64,000 nt of DNA from Polytrichum commune. Lineage: Eukaryota > Streptophyta > Polytrichopsida > Polytrichales > Polytrichaceae. Every line of letters begins with the position of its first letter. Position 1 is the first letter of the stretch. Below the pieces are notes generated by a model. That model searched no databases. It saw only the letters and a program-made list of their open reading frames with translations, and was not told the DNA's origin. A program made the position numbers and the translations under genes. Location of the stretch: the NCBI GenBank assembly GCA_950295325.1, contig OX485804.1:29140001-29204000 (forward strand). The letters are read 5' to 3'. Below, one piece after another: positions 1-12,690 of the stretch.

Positions 1-300
1 AATAACTTTTGAACAACAAAGGTTATAGCTACACTAAACATGATATTTACAGTCACATGGTATTTTATGTCACTATGGAAACCTTTCAGATGACACTTCT
101 TTTGTATCAGTGAACAAATATTGTCATTGATAATGGATGAGTTCATCCATTGGCCAAAACCCTACTTTCTCTTGTCAGCAACTTGTGATGAAATATTGTC
201 GTGGATGATTGAAATTTGCATGAAACTCACTTGGCAAGTGACAGTAATTACAACACTGTAAATCCATAATCCCCCAAAAATTTTTACAAGGAACGACAAA
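1..300 (+). repeat. Dispersed repeat, second copy at 58040-58300
   Basis: The stretch aligns in the same orientation with 58040-58300: shared phrases include the region around GTGAACAAATATTG, the stretch on GGATGATTGAAAT and the end CAACACTGTAAAT. Divergence is substantial, with many substitutions and small indels, so the copies are old. A palindromic motif of the type ACACTAAATAT/ATATTTAGTGT lies at its edges (about 31-50 and 373-398). Class unknown; probably a non-autonomous element. Confidence 0.6.
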
Positions 301-2561
301 TAATGTTGGGTTAACATTTAGTGTTGGTGGCACTATACCACGGTTAGCAATTAGTATTGAGCAAGACAATTGGAATTGGTGACACTAAATATCATATTTA
401 GTGTACCTTTTGTAGTTGACCCTGTTGTGGCTGGCATATGTTATAATACTTCCCCAAAACTTCATCCAATCAATATCCATTTGCAGAGAAGCAAGGTGGT
501 CAAGGTTTGTTCAGTAGAAGTAAGCTTATGGATCATTAGAGGATTCTTTGTGCCAAGTGCACATAAGTGTGGTTTGTGAGACATTCAATTGCGACATTAA
601 CAAGAAGCACCATTTTGAGTGTCGCCAATTTTCGGAGCTAATCCATTCTTATTGCTTTATTGCAATTGATCCATGTGTCACTAGTTTTGGTAGATTTTGG
701 GTCTATTGTTTCCGCACAGGTGAAGGCGCTGGTAACAAATTAAGAAAATCCTAAAGAACTAAAAGTTTTCTCAAAGTTTTGTTGCCCCATAATAGAGCAA
801 ATGACTGTCCTTACTAGTTTTTTTTTTGTTTAGGTCATTGACACATGAAAAGTTGGAAGTGGCGGGAGATTCTTGCAAAAACCTTGAGGCTTAATCAATA
901 ATAAGTGGTACTAAGGACTGTGGTTAGATTGTATGGAATCACAATTGTAGGTACTCAATGTATTCACAACATATCACAACATATTTGGTATGAGATGGTT
1001 AATATGTGATCATTTTTTTTCATGTAAATGTACATATGTGAATTGTCATTGCCATTATATTAACTAAACCAATGTTAGTTGTGACTTGTAGAAGTGAACA
1101 ACAAACCACTCATTTTTGTCTTCAAGATGGACGAGGGAGAATTCCTTCATAAGATTTTTTTTATAGACAGTGAGTTTGATGCTCATGAACTATGAATTGG
1201 ATTATGTAACATCCTAAAAAATGATGAAGGTATTTCTTTGTCTAATCTAAACAATAATTTTGACCTACTACTTCTTTTCAAGTTGCCAAAAAATCTATCG
1301 ACATCTTGCAATGGGTGTTTGGCCAAACAAAGTTTCATGAGCTAAACAAAGTTTCCAAAATTTAATTTGGCATTTCGTACTTGTATGATATCAAATCATT
1401 TGGGGATGTGCCATCGTAGTCAATACAATTCTTATGTTACGGGTGCACATCCAACAATTTATAATTAAAATACCTGATGGATTTCGTAAGTCTTTTTGGT
1501 GTAACAAATACAATGATCTAATTTTGTGTCATTGAAAAACCTCTTTGGTGCATGTTTTCATTATAATTTATGTAATTATTATATTAAAAAACACATTTAA
1601 TTCTCATGCCGAGAATATGCAAAATGTTATGTTCCCAATGTTACCATCATTCTTGTTGGTCCCAATGTTCCCAATGTTCACAATATTGGCATCCCAAACT
1701 ATGGGTAATGTTTGTTTTGAGACTTTCCAAAGTCTCCAATTAACGAGTATAGTGTTAAATTCCCAAAATCTAAGTAGTTGTAAATGTGTGGTGCCACCTT
1801 TACCATTGGTGCCACCTACTGCACTCTTCGATATTGGACATAGGTGATGAACCTCAAAGTGTTATGTGTCTAAAGTATTGAGGCTTCAAAGTAACACCTT
1901 GCATTTGGCAACCTATTTTAAATCCTTGAGCCATCAACAAGTGAGTGCAATGGTGCCATCGAATAAGCCGTTGTAAAAAGAAATCAATCATTTGCACCAT
2001 TGTAAAAGGATGCAGAGATTGCTTCCAGAAGAGCACCAACTTTGCCCAATCACAATTGCTTATTGGGGGTCTGTCCATCTAAAGAGGTGGTGTAAGAAGT
2101 GATTCACAAAAGGGAGACAACACCTTTATTTAATAAAGGACCCTCACTTGCAATAAGATTAATTCTATGACGATTCTCATCCAGCAATCCAACATCAATA
2201 GACCCGCCTAATGGATAGTAAACAACTTTTTCCTTAAGACAACTTTGCAAATATTTGTAATTTGCATATGGATCTATTATTTTTTGAGTTTTCTTTGTAG
2301 ACTTTGTACAACTTTGCTAATCAATGGATTTTTTTTTCAAAAAAATCCAAGTTATTGAACTTTCTTGAAATAGATTTTTTCCCCATAAAGTGTCGCTTCA
2401 AGACCTCTATACCTTATTAGTGAACATGGGATTTTTTGGGCATAATTTGTCAAAATCCCAGTGCTTCCAAACCCAACTAGTTATATATTGTAATCTTCAT
2501 GGAATCAGGGCAAAGGAAGAACAGACTCCCATTCACGTTGGTGCAAGTAAAACAACACGAC

Positions 2562-2586
2562 ATTATTATTATTATTATTATTATTA
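2562..2586. repeat. (ATT)n microsatellite
   Basis: Uninterrupted ATT trinucleotide run of about eight units. Confidence 0.9.
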
Positions 2587-3357
2587 CTGTGAAATATATT
2601 TCATAGATTCTTTTTAAATGATCGGAGATTTTCCCAAAGTCTTGAACATCAATCGGTTATTTCTCAAACTCACTGGTTTATCTGGAACTGGCAGTCGGTT
2701 CTTCCCCTTCATTGGCTAGGATGTGTCCCTTCTGATCTGAACTTGGATTCCTATAACTTAAAAAAATATCAACTGGTGTCTAGTAAACCGACAAGTAGCA
2801 ATTTGTGCTTAAATAACTTACACACTTATTGATTGTGCAAATTCACATTATCCATCACATATTCATCTTCAATCAATATAAACTATGTCTAAATTGTAGT
2901 ACTAACACTTTACTGAACATTACTAGTACTTTTCTTAGTTCTCCTACTACAAACTGATGGGATCTCAACTGAGAATCAAGTATATTGTAGAGGGCACTCT
3001 CCTCTGACCAAAAGAAAGTTCATACTTACCACAAAAGTTTGCCACATGTCACTGCTACATTGGTTGAGACCCAATCAAATCTCACATGGAAACTACAATA
3101 TGACACTGGTATAGAAAAGAGTGCTCTCTAGTTCCGTGTGTGTGTATATATATATATATGTGGCTTAGTTTCTTTAAAAATAGATTAGTGAATCACGAAG
3201 GGTTCTTGGTATGATGTCAACCATACATACCATGATCACATTAACAATAAATAGTGTGTCTTAGGGTAGGCTTAAAGTTGGGGAATGTGATCATCATTCC
3301 CTATTGTTCATTTTGGACGTCACATGAGTGAATTTCTTGAACTTTATACATCAAAAT

Positions 3358-3365
<8 letters not shown>

Positions 3366-3399
<34 letters not shown>
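3366..3399. repeat. (AC)n microsatellite
   Basis: Seventeen AC dinucleotides in a row, preceded by an AT run. A second, shorter CA run lies at 3861-3878. Confidence 0.95.
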
Positions 3400-3400
<1 letters not shown>

Positions 3401-4787
3401 CAATTAACATATCCCAAAGTCCATTTTAAGGAAGGAAAGTCTAAATAAGAGGAATGTGTTATCATAAAAATTAATTTGTGTAAAATGCGATAATCTAAAA
3501 CTCGCGTTAATAGACTTATACATATCGATTACTTTATCTCCCACAATTCAAAGTTGATTTGCGGCTCCAAAACCAAAGTTGGTCAACTCCCTTTGTCCCT
3601 TATAATTGTGTTGGCCCCCAATTTTAAGCAATCTCAGGGTAAAATTAATTCACATTTTCATATGGAAGGAGGTGAGGGGTTTTGAACTTTCGTTGGACCG
3701 TTTTCCCCAACTTGGCTGACGCATGGAAATGTGCCTTTAGTTTGTTATAAGTTATGGAAAGTTAATGTCACATATACACTACATGCCCATGACCTTGCAA
3801 CATGCCACTTAACTTATTATGAATATCACCTTGAGACACATTCAATACAAATGATTGAAACACACACACACACACACATTAAGTAATCATGGACAAAAGA
3901 CTTGTCTAAAATTAATAATGGATCTAAGAGTATTTTTTGATTTGTTGACACATGTACAATGTATTAAAATTGTTTGGAGGCAAAAAATAAAAGAATATGA
4001 TGAAAACCCCCATTACACTTACTTTGAGAACCAATAATAATGGTCAAATATTCCCTTAGATGTGTATTTTTTCATGATAACACATTGTGCATGCAACTAA
4101 CATGTGCTATGACAAGTGATGCAGTCTACATTTAGGATTAGTTGTTGTTATTTTTGTCATAAGGGTCTGTCGATACAAGTGAAAAATATAAAATTTACAT
4201 TATATTGAGAGTTGATGCATAACCCTAGATATACTTTGAACATAGTTTAATGCAATTTTCATGAAATTAGAGTTTCCAAATTTGAAATCGTATCTATTAA
4301 ATCACGTAATATCCATAAAATGCCCATTATAAGGCCTCCAAATGACGTATTGTGGGGAGGCAACAATCTCCCCACTGCCAGTCCAACTTTAAATTTACCT
4401 CTTTGAATGTTAAATTTACCTTCTTGGCCTAGCTAGTGGATCATGCTCAGGTGTTCTACCCTTCTCGGGGTTGTCTAATTCTAGTACATGCACCTCAAAG
4501 AGATGCCCCTTTCTCTATTTCAGCTATGCTTGTGTCCTAGCAATGAAATAGAGCCTTTCATTTGTCTCTTAAAAAGAGCAAAAAAAAAACAATGAGAGCA
4601 ATATCTATATTCTTGATGAGTTCATCTACAAAGCCCCACAAGGAAACCAAGGGTTCATAACATTTACACTATTGAGTCCAATAATTGAGGGATCTTATTG
4701 GTTGGGAGCAAAATTCTAGACCCAAGGGATCTACCCTAGGATTGTGACACCACTTTTCCACAAATTCTTGTTGAATCTCTTACTAGC

Positions 4788-5202
4788 ATAACATTATTTA
4801 GATCCATAACAATGTTCTATGCGATTAATCACTATGTTCGTTAATTTGGGACTTTTTCGGCATTTTGAGACAGTTACAAATATAAGAACATGGATAAAAT
4901 CACACAGATATTGGAGAATGTTGTAAGATGCAAATACTTTGAAGCGGGTGTTCATATCAAGAACCCAATTAATAACTCATATCAAGATGGTTTAGGTAGG
5001 ACGACCCAAACATTAGACCATGTTGTTGTGGTCCATATATTAATTTGAGACAAGAGAAAGTCTCAAATTAACGAATATAATGATATTAACAATATTCCAT
5101 CGTATATTCCCGTATATTACCACAGTTGGATTGAACATGGGGAATATTCCATGGAATACTATTAATGGCATAGAACACAATTATGGATCTAAATAATGTT
5201 AT
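4788..5202. mobile_element. Foldback/MITE-like element with 21-bp terminal inverted repeats
   Basis: The left end (ATAACATTATTTAGATCCAT) and the right end are exact inverted copies over about 21 bp, and the inverted symmetry continues imperfectly inward. A second inverted pair lies inside (TTCGTTAATTTG near 4841 against CAAATTAACGAA near 5067). The 415-bp size, lack of an ORF and AT richness fit a non-autonomous DNA element. I could not identify a clear target-site duplication, so the superfamily is open. Confidence 0.55.
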
Positions 5203-6489
5203 GTAGTCTTCTTGGTTTGAGAAACCAATCTTAAAAGCTTCATTAGACGACCTGGTGCCAACATCAGACGACTCTATTGTGTCACATAACTCTTAAACCC
5301 AAACTTCTGGTGAAAAGAGGTGATCATCGCCCCAAGAAATGTCAAACTTAATAAGGACATCATCACAAATAGCCTCCTCCCTCTTCAAAACTTCGAGAAG
5401 TTTTAATGGGTCCCAGTGGCCTTATATGTTGTTCCACAACAAAATTAAACTTATTTCATTTGTCTTAAACAAAAACAAAAACAAAAACAAAAAATAAATA
5501 AATTCAAAACTCGGGACGAAAAGGAAGGTCTAGATAATATATTATGATAAGGAGTATTTAGAACCCCAAGTTTTATGGGCCCTGAAACTCATGGAGAGCC
5601 CCCTACCCTACTCTCTGTGTCTACTACCCATATCCAAGCTTTTGTCTCTGTGTGCTCATGAACGTGTTGCACAACCGGCGAAGAAATGTCATCAAGCTTG
5701 GGAAAAGCAAGAATTTGCGACCATCACTACTTCATTCTTTTCGTTGCAGTTGCCAGATCATGAAGGCCATAACTCACTTGTACTGCCTTATCGCTTCCTT
5801 ACACTTACGTTTCATGTGGCATGATCTAGATACACACCGATCAGCATGGATTTGCAGCATATTCCAACATTGTCTTGGCTCTTGGCTGAGGGCGTGAGGC
5901 CAAGCGTACATAGAGATATGCATGCTGTCAATCTCAGCGAGTCTAGGCGAAGCTTGCAATGTAAGTTTTCTCTGCACGTTCACCATTAAAAAATTCTGTG
6001 AAAAAGTAGGTTGTGCTTGTGCTTGTGCGGTACTTCTACGCAGCAATATACTTTTTTGGAGGCTTTCCGGACTTGGATTCCTGTGAATTAAGGGTGTGCT
6101 AGTTAGTTGTTGTCAGAGTCATTCTTCGAAGAGGTTGCAATTCTGCTCAAGGTTGGGGGCAATCAATTGGTGCAATTAATTGGGCCTTGCCGAAGTTTTC
6201 AAGAGGGTTGCAGAAGGTAACTGTGCCGAAAATCTCTAAGTCATTGTGGAAAGATGCGGGTCTCCTTTTGTGGAATGCTTGCTACTAGCATTTATCAACA
6301 ACATCGATCGTTACAAGCATTCCATTTTTTGTAAAGATTTGTGAGTAGTGTGGAGAGGGTTGCTCGTGATGTCGTTAGTGTCACTCTGTTCGTGATGAAA
6401 ACAGTGAATATCTGGAATTTGTGAGTAGATTGGAGAGGGTTGCTATAAACAATGTAGGTATACCTATGTTTTAATTCGGAGCCGAGCCA

Positions 6490-8340
6490 CCTCAATGAAT
6501 TTGTCCTCTTGTCTACATTGCCTTGGTGTGTGGATATTGAAGGGCACTAATTCCGCATGATACCTCTCACAGCGGAGGTTAACAAATATCTTGCAGCATT
6601 AACATATTTTCATTCACCTGACTTTGTCCATAGGCTACAAATATAGTGGTACAGTAGAAGGACTTTGTTTGCTAATTTTGTAGCGCTAATTGTAAGAAAT
6701 ATGTTTTGCTGTGTGAAGTTTTAGACATGAGACTGAAGATAAACTTTGCTTGTAAACATGTACTGATACTTTCTCTCATTTTCCTCTTGAGGTGATATAC
6801 TTAATAGCCGAACGTTTTTTGGAAGTCTTTGAATGTTAACAAAAACATACTTAGACCCTTGACATGGTGTTGTGGATCGATGATCATCAGTCCATTTGCT
6901 CCGATTTTGGGCTTTTGTGGTGTCAGATGATCTGGGATGCAGTCTCTTACAATATCATGTAACCATTATGTGAAATTCGATGAATGTATTATGTCAAAAG
7001 AGGTAATCTACTCTAGACACGGTGTTGTGGGGCGATGATCGGTCCACTTATGATGAAAAGATTTCTTTTGATGTTAGAAGGCGAATAATGATGGAGGCTC
7101 TTATAATATACAGAACGGCGGACAATTGGTTTACCACCCCAATGTACACAAATTCGAATCTTCTGCTGCTGGAACTGGGCCAAATCCAGCTGCCACATCG
7201 ACCGGGCGTAACTTGGCTGCTGGAGTGACCAAGAACATTCTCAATACCTCGATCTCTCGCCAAACCCGCCGCAAAACGAATTTTGTCGACAACCGGCAGG
7301 TAAACTTTGTTTGTAGATATGTAAGCCTTTTCACCACCCTTTTGAGGTGATTTCCTTGGTGAGGCCCTTTGGATGTCAGTAGAACTATACTACATTCCTG
7401 AGATGATGTTGTAAATCGATGCTCAGTCCATTTGTAATGGTCATAATTAAACACGTCTACCTCGAGCTCTGGTTCCACTTCAGAGTCGTTCTCAATGACT
7501 GTCCTCTTGTCAGGATCTTGGTGTGTGGATCGATGAAGATTAAAGTTGCCGTATGATCCCTCTCACATGGTCGCTTGACAAGCGAAAGGTTGTACAAATT
7601 AAGTTGGTTTAGGATTTAAAAGTTTGCAGAATTCACAGAGTGTTCATTCGCCCAACTTTTCCGCTGGCTACAAACTCAGTGGTGACTGAGGAACTTTAAT
7701 TGTTTGGTTTCGTAGAGGTAATTGTAAGAAGATCTTACCGGAAATCGTAGACAAACTGCAGCTAACAATTTTCTTGTAGAAACATAACCAAGCCTTATCA
7801 TAATCATCCTCTTGAGGTGATCATTTTCTGCAACCACTTTTCTGAAGCTCCTTCAATGCCAATAGAAACGCGCACTCATTATACTCGACCTAGCTTGACG
7901 GGGGGTTGTAACCTGTGGATCGACGATCATTCCATTTGTAACGAATACTTTTTTCTTTCTTCCTTGCGTGTGTGTCAGTTGGGCGGTGATCGTGCAGGCA
8001 AAGTCAACCGAGGGACACAGACTGAAGAACAATTCATGGGTGACCACCCCAACTTGTCGACTGCATCCATGTCTGTTCCTGCAGTAACCGGGCCGAACCC
8101 TGTGACACTTACAGGGTCGAAGACAACTACATCAAGCCGCAATGCGGAAGCCAGATCATCGAGCGAGAAAATTGCTCGTGTCCCAGCGCCGGTCAGGAAC
8201 CGAACCAAATTGGTTTCGGAAATCGGGCTGGACCCTGCGACATTAACGTCGACTATTGCTCCATCAAGCCACAACATGGCTGCGGGAGCGAGCGAGAAGA
8301 TTAACAATGTCCCTCTGGCTCGACGAACCAGTACAAACAA
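6490..8340 (+). repeat. Local segmental tandem duplication (period about 1 kb) spanning exons and introns
   Basis: Sequence at about 6501-6905 is repeated in degenerate form at about 7500-7945. Shared blocks, in order, are TGTCCTCTTGTC, CTTGGTGTGTGGAT, the CCTCTCACA segment, the CTCTTGAGGTGAT block and the GGATCGA(T/C)GATCAT...TCCATTTG block. The last two blocks recur a third time at 7340-7440. The units carry both the intron parts and the exons of the gene at 7114-10112, so the protein repeats in that gene arose from the same process. Confidence 0.7.
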
Positions 8341-10112
8341 GCCCAAGAATCCTGATCCACTGCTTCTTTACACCAAACCAAACAAGCGAGTACTAGACCA
8401 CATCCGGCAACTGGCTGCGAAGATCAAAGATTACGAAGTGCCCGAGTCAGGTGGCCTGCAGGTTGAGCTCATGGAGCTTGTCATCGGCGAATTCGCAAAT
8501 TCGGCCTCCGATCCAAATGTACGTAGCGTTGACCATCTCAAATGTTGCTTGCTAGGGTGTCTTAATGTATGCTAGTTGGACAAGAGCACGACGAATATAG
8601 AACATAACATGTTGCCCTCATGATATGACTATCATTACGTCTGCTATCATACACGTGTCGTCCTGCTACGGGTTGTAGCATAATTCTTTGGGGTGGTTCA
8701 TTGTGTACACTCTAACAAGGCTGGCACCATGTAGTTTTTAAAAGTTGGGTTTTTCATAGCTTAAAAAAAATCGAATCATTTGATGTCCCACAAAATCCGG
8801 TTTTATTCGGTTTTATTGCAGTTGGGTTTTTCAAAAACCCAATCATGTGAGGTCTAGCAAAATCCGGTTTAATTTGGTTTTATTGCAGAGATAAGTTGAG
8901 ATTATAGGGCAAAGGGCCCAATGCCCGCCAATGCTGGTGCCGAGTGCTGAGTGCTAGAATAAAACCATGGTTTTATTCGCGAAAATCGGATTTTTTGCAT
9001 TGAAACCAAAAACCCAATACATCGGCTGGGAAAAAGTTGGGTTTTTTCCACCCTTGTTCTCTGGTACATAATTTTATCATGACCCGCCTCCTAACGAAGT
9101 TGGCAAGTGAGTTTGCTTATGTGTTTATTTCCTTATACATCATACTTGTGCACCCCTAGAGAGTTACCCTACTCTCTATTTTCAGGTCCCAATGAGTTTA
9201 TATGTTTTTGACAATCTCCTGAACTCGTTTTATTTGGGAAAAAGAGTCAATTTAGAAAAACTAGAACAATAGACATCAGCCATTCTCAATAGCAAGTCTT
9301 TTGGCAAGTCTCCTATTTACAAGTTACAAAACATTATTAATTAATTAATAAATAAAAAGTATGAATATAATTTGGTGGATTCAAGTTATGTATTAACTTA
9401 TGACCATTAGGTGAAGTTGGCGAAGTGGTTGGTGACCCATGAGTTAGATTCACCCAAAGGCCAATGATAACTTCAATTTGATATTTCTGTATGAAAATAT
9501 CATGCATAATATCAAACTAAAATTTTGTAATCAAATGTTGGAACATATGGCATTATCTAAAATGTGATGAATGTCAAATTCACCCTACAAAACTTCATGT
9601 GGACGGTCGTCTTGATGGAAATTACAATGTTCTTGCATTACTGTTTTATTCACTTGATCAATATTTTTTTAGGTCAAGGAGGATGAACAACTGGAAGCTC
9701 TTGTGAATCAACACGACCAAATGGTCACTGCGACAACCAATCTTCCCTCACAACCAACATCCAAGATCAATAGGAGGAAGTTGACAGGTATGTAAATGAT
9801 TGATTTAGTGACACATAATCTAGAAATATAATAAAGATATCTAGAATAGGGTGGGTAAATTAGTTCTCTAGCAAACAAATTAAAATATGACCTACAAAAA
9901 TTGTTCCAACATAGAATTTGTTATTTCTACTAGAGAGAGCATAAGATATATGTGGATATTAAGAACCTCTAAATTAGCAAAGTGCATTTCCCCAACTCAA
10001 CTTTTAATTTTAGGATTTTTTCTTTCAAGGTTCAAGGTCATTGCAAGGGCATTGGAATGTTGATGCTAGTTCTGCTTCTTTGAAGTTAGTGGTGCATCTC
10101 TTTGTGAATTGA
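7114..10112 (+). CDS. Unrecognised spliced gene with three internal protein repeats (5' end not found)
   Basis: I do not recognise the family. Four exons join in matching phase with GT-AG introns: 7114-7299 (62 codons), 7979-8518 (180 codons), 9673-9787 and 10030-10112, ending at TGA 10110-10112. A degenerate repeat of about 40 residues occurs three times (encoded at 7174-7287, 8087-8215 and 8222-8340). It has the pattern TG-x-(N/D)-P-x-(T/A)-x-T, then a basic S/A-E/T-K segment and an Arg/Lys-rich end. The C-terminal part holds a helical, charged stretch (LDHIRQLAAKIKDYEVPES, then VELMELVIGEFA). No signal peptide or membrane segment is seen. An upstream exon with the start codon is missing. 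A candidate open stretch at about 6115-6235, after a CAG acceptor, reads EEVAILLKVGG, but its phase does not fit exon 7114 directly. The coding status rests on phase consistency and on the conserved repeats. It could be a decaying gene. Confidence 0.5.
8743..9050. repeat. Short tandem/inverted repeat block within an intron
   Basis: Two tandem units of about 80 bp (starting near 8743 and 8822) share GTTGGGTTTTTCA, AAAATCCGGTTT and GGTTTTATTGCAG. A related block with AAAACCCAA and GTTGGGTTTTTT follows near 9010-9045, giving the whole block a foldback character. It lies in the 8519-9672 intron of the unrecognised gene. Confidence 0.55.
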
Positions 10113-12690
10113 TGATATGTGCATCTTGCTTTTGATGATATTAATACTAAATGTGGAATGTGCGATCTTAAATTTGATAGCCCCGCGCCGGACATTGGGA
10201 AATGCTTTTGTATGAGCAGCGAGCGTGGAGGTATGAGCGGTGGAAGAACAATTTTTTTGATGATACACATCTTCGTACCCTATTACCATGGAAATATATG
10301 TAAAAAGATGTATTTTTCCAAGATCTTAATTTGACCTTGGAGTTGAGAGAGACAAAGGATGTACATATGAATCTATTTAGGAAATCAACAACTACAACCA
10401 TGTAGGATGGTGTGCAATTGGAAAATATACAATGGTTGCTAGATTTGCAATTCCAAAGCACATGCCAAAACAAATGTTGACACATGATTGCCATCAAAGC
10501 ATGGCCACATGTATAGAAAAGAATGATAGTTGCCATTCATTGAATGGAAGTGAAATGAGGTGGATCATATGATGTTTATATGTTAGCAAACTTTGCAACT
10601 CATGGGCAATGCCCTTGAACACATCAAGTAACCAAGGCATTTACTTGGTCACATAACCATATGACTTATAGTAGAATACCGATGTAGCTATCAAGTGTTT
10701 GTTATTAAGATTTAGGTTGTGTGTTAACTACACCACTTACACCTAGTATTTTGTGTGGTAGTTTGGATTAGCACATATTGTAGCCCACTATATTCTATGT
10801 GTAAGTTGAAAATTACAGTGGCTTATAAACTAATGAAATATAAAATGTTTCCGATTTTGATATTTTGGTATCATATTGATGTGTTACTTTTCAACCCACA
10901 ATATCTCATATTTTTGCAAAGTATATTATATTCATATTCATGTGGGCTCAAATTAAAATAGAATGTGCCTAGAAACGTTACAACTTACAACTTAGATTGA
11001 CCAAAATTATTGTGGTAGATCAAGATTATAGTCAGCCATAGTAATAGGTGTAAAAGGTGTAGTTACTATTTAACCCCTTATCAACCCCTAACCATAATTT
11101 GTTGGTAGATGGTTTTTTGCTAACACATCAAACTATGCTAAAAGTAGTGGACATTGTCATAATCTATATTTATTTATCATGTATGCATGGAGGCCCCGGG
11201 AGGTGGGACTCTTCATACCACATTGAAAATGGTATGTTGGTGACGACACCTTTTTTTCTTCTGATACTAGTTGACTTTGATAGATAAGGTCCAAGCGTTG
11301 AAAACAAACCCCACCATAAGGCAACAAGTGGCAACCAAAGCTAGAAACAATCTCAACTAGAAGACAAAAATGATGTGCCAATGACGGCATTTTTTTTTTG
11401 GACTGCCGCTTGAGCTTGCATCACTTGCCACTTGGTACCTTCTACTAGGGCTCTCTCTCATGGCTTCTAAAATATCAATTGGGAATGGGAAAAAGATGCT
11501 ACCACCAGCATAACCATTTTTGACACCCAATTGACATCGTGTTTGGCTTCACAAGGCTACATGAGTATCCATTGTCTATCCATTGTCACTTGTATTGTCC
11601 CAAAATTGCACAAATTGCATCCTAACAACCAACTTCAAACCCACACATGAATCTCAACTAACACGAAATTAATGTACATTGGCAACGACAACCCCTCTTT
11701 AATGTACTAGTTGAGATCATCATAGAACTTCAAATTGCCGAGCTACTAGCTTTGACCAAGATCTTATGTTGCAAACCCTCATTGCTAACACACAAGAAGA
11801 GAGTTCTAGAGCATGAGTTTCATGTTTTGTATCCCCACCTTTGGTGGATTTGTGGCTAATGCTAGCGTATACTTGTTGTTAGGATTGTTCCATCTTGAAT
11901 AGCAAACCATTGTAGTATGTCAAGGTGATACTGATCCCATTGAGTGTTTTTATGATATGATGCCCATCCCTCCCTCACCGCAAGCTTTGCATGAACATCA
12001 AAGAAGTTTATTCTAATGAAAACAAAATTCTAATGTTCATCTAAAATTGGCCTTTGTGCTCACAATGACCATTCGATTTAACATTTGAACATTCTTTGCT
12101 TTTTAGGGAAGTATTTGCAAATTTGTGGTTAGAAATATGGGACAATTTATGTACTCCAAATGCAAAGTGGCTAGCCTATTGTGATTTGCACAATTGAGCA
12201 TGAGAATTGATATATTAGTCATGATATTTATAGACACAATATCATTTTGATATAAATTGAAACCAAATTGTTTGTAATCAATCTCTATACATCAAGCTTG
12301 ACAATATATTACTTTCCCCAAATGTTTATTTATTTTGTGTGCTTGTTAATTTTAAAAGGTCGCCATCACGGGCCTCAATATATCATAGGGATGGTTTAAG
12401 ACATATTTCTTGACATTTTAAGGTAAAATCGTCAAAATTCACCCATTCAAAAATCACTCCAATTTTCAATGCAGTTATCCAATTAAAATGCATGCATATG
12501 TAAAATGAGTTATAGGGCTCAGTGAAAATGACCTAAACTCAAATATATACCACAAGTATCTCCAACCACCACTGTCATAATTTAATTATTTTTTCTCATT
12601 TTGTGTTCTGCTAGGTTGTTTTGAATATGGAATCAATACCATAAATCAAATGATTCGTTATGTCAACACTTGTTGGACTTTGTACAAACT
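10113..12690. other. Gene-poor spacer
   Basis: AT-rich sequence with only short ORFs, none with recognisable similarity. No tRNA or element boundary was found. Confidence 0.6.

Larger units (their letters stand above)
1..5590. other. AT-rich spacer with repeats, no supportable gene
   Basis: No ORF here resembles a protein family I recognise, and short ORFs occur on both strands without codon structure. The stretch contains simple repeats (ATT)n at about 2562-2586, (AC)n at 3366-3399 and (CA)n at 3861-3878, plus a foldback element at 4788-5202. The first 300 bases match another region of this window (58040-58300). Confidence 0.7.

Noticed and set aside
7131-7478. 115-codon minus-strand ORF
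   Set aside because: Overlaps the plus-strand exon 7114-7299, whose module is repeated downstream; the minus frame has no such support.
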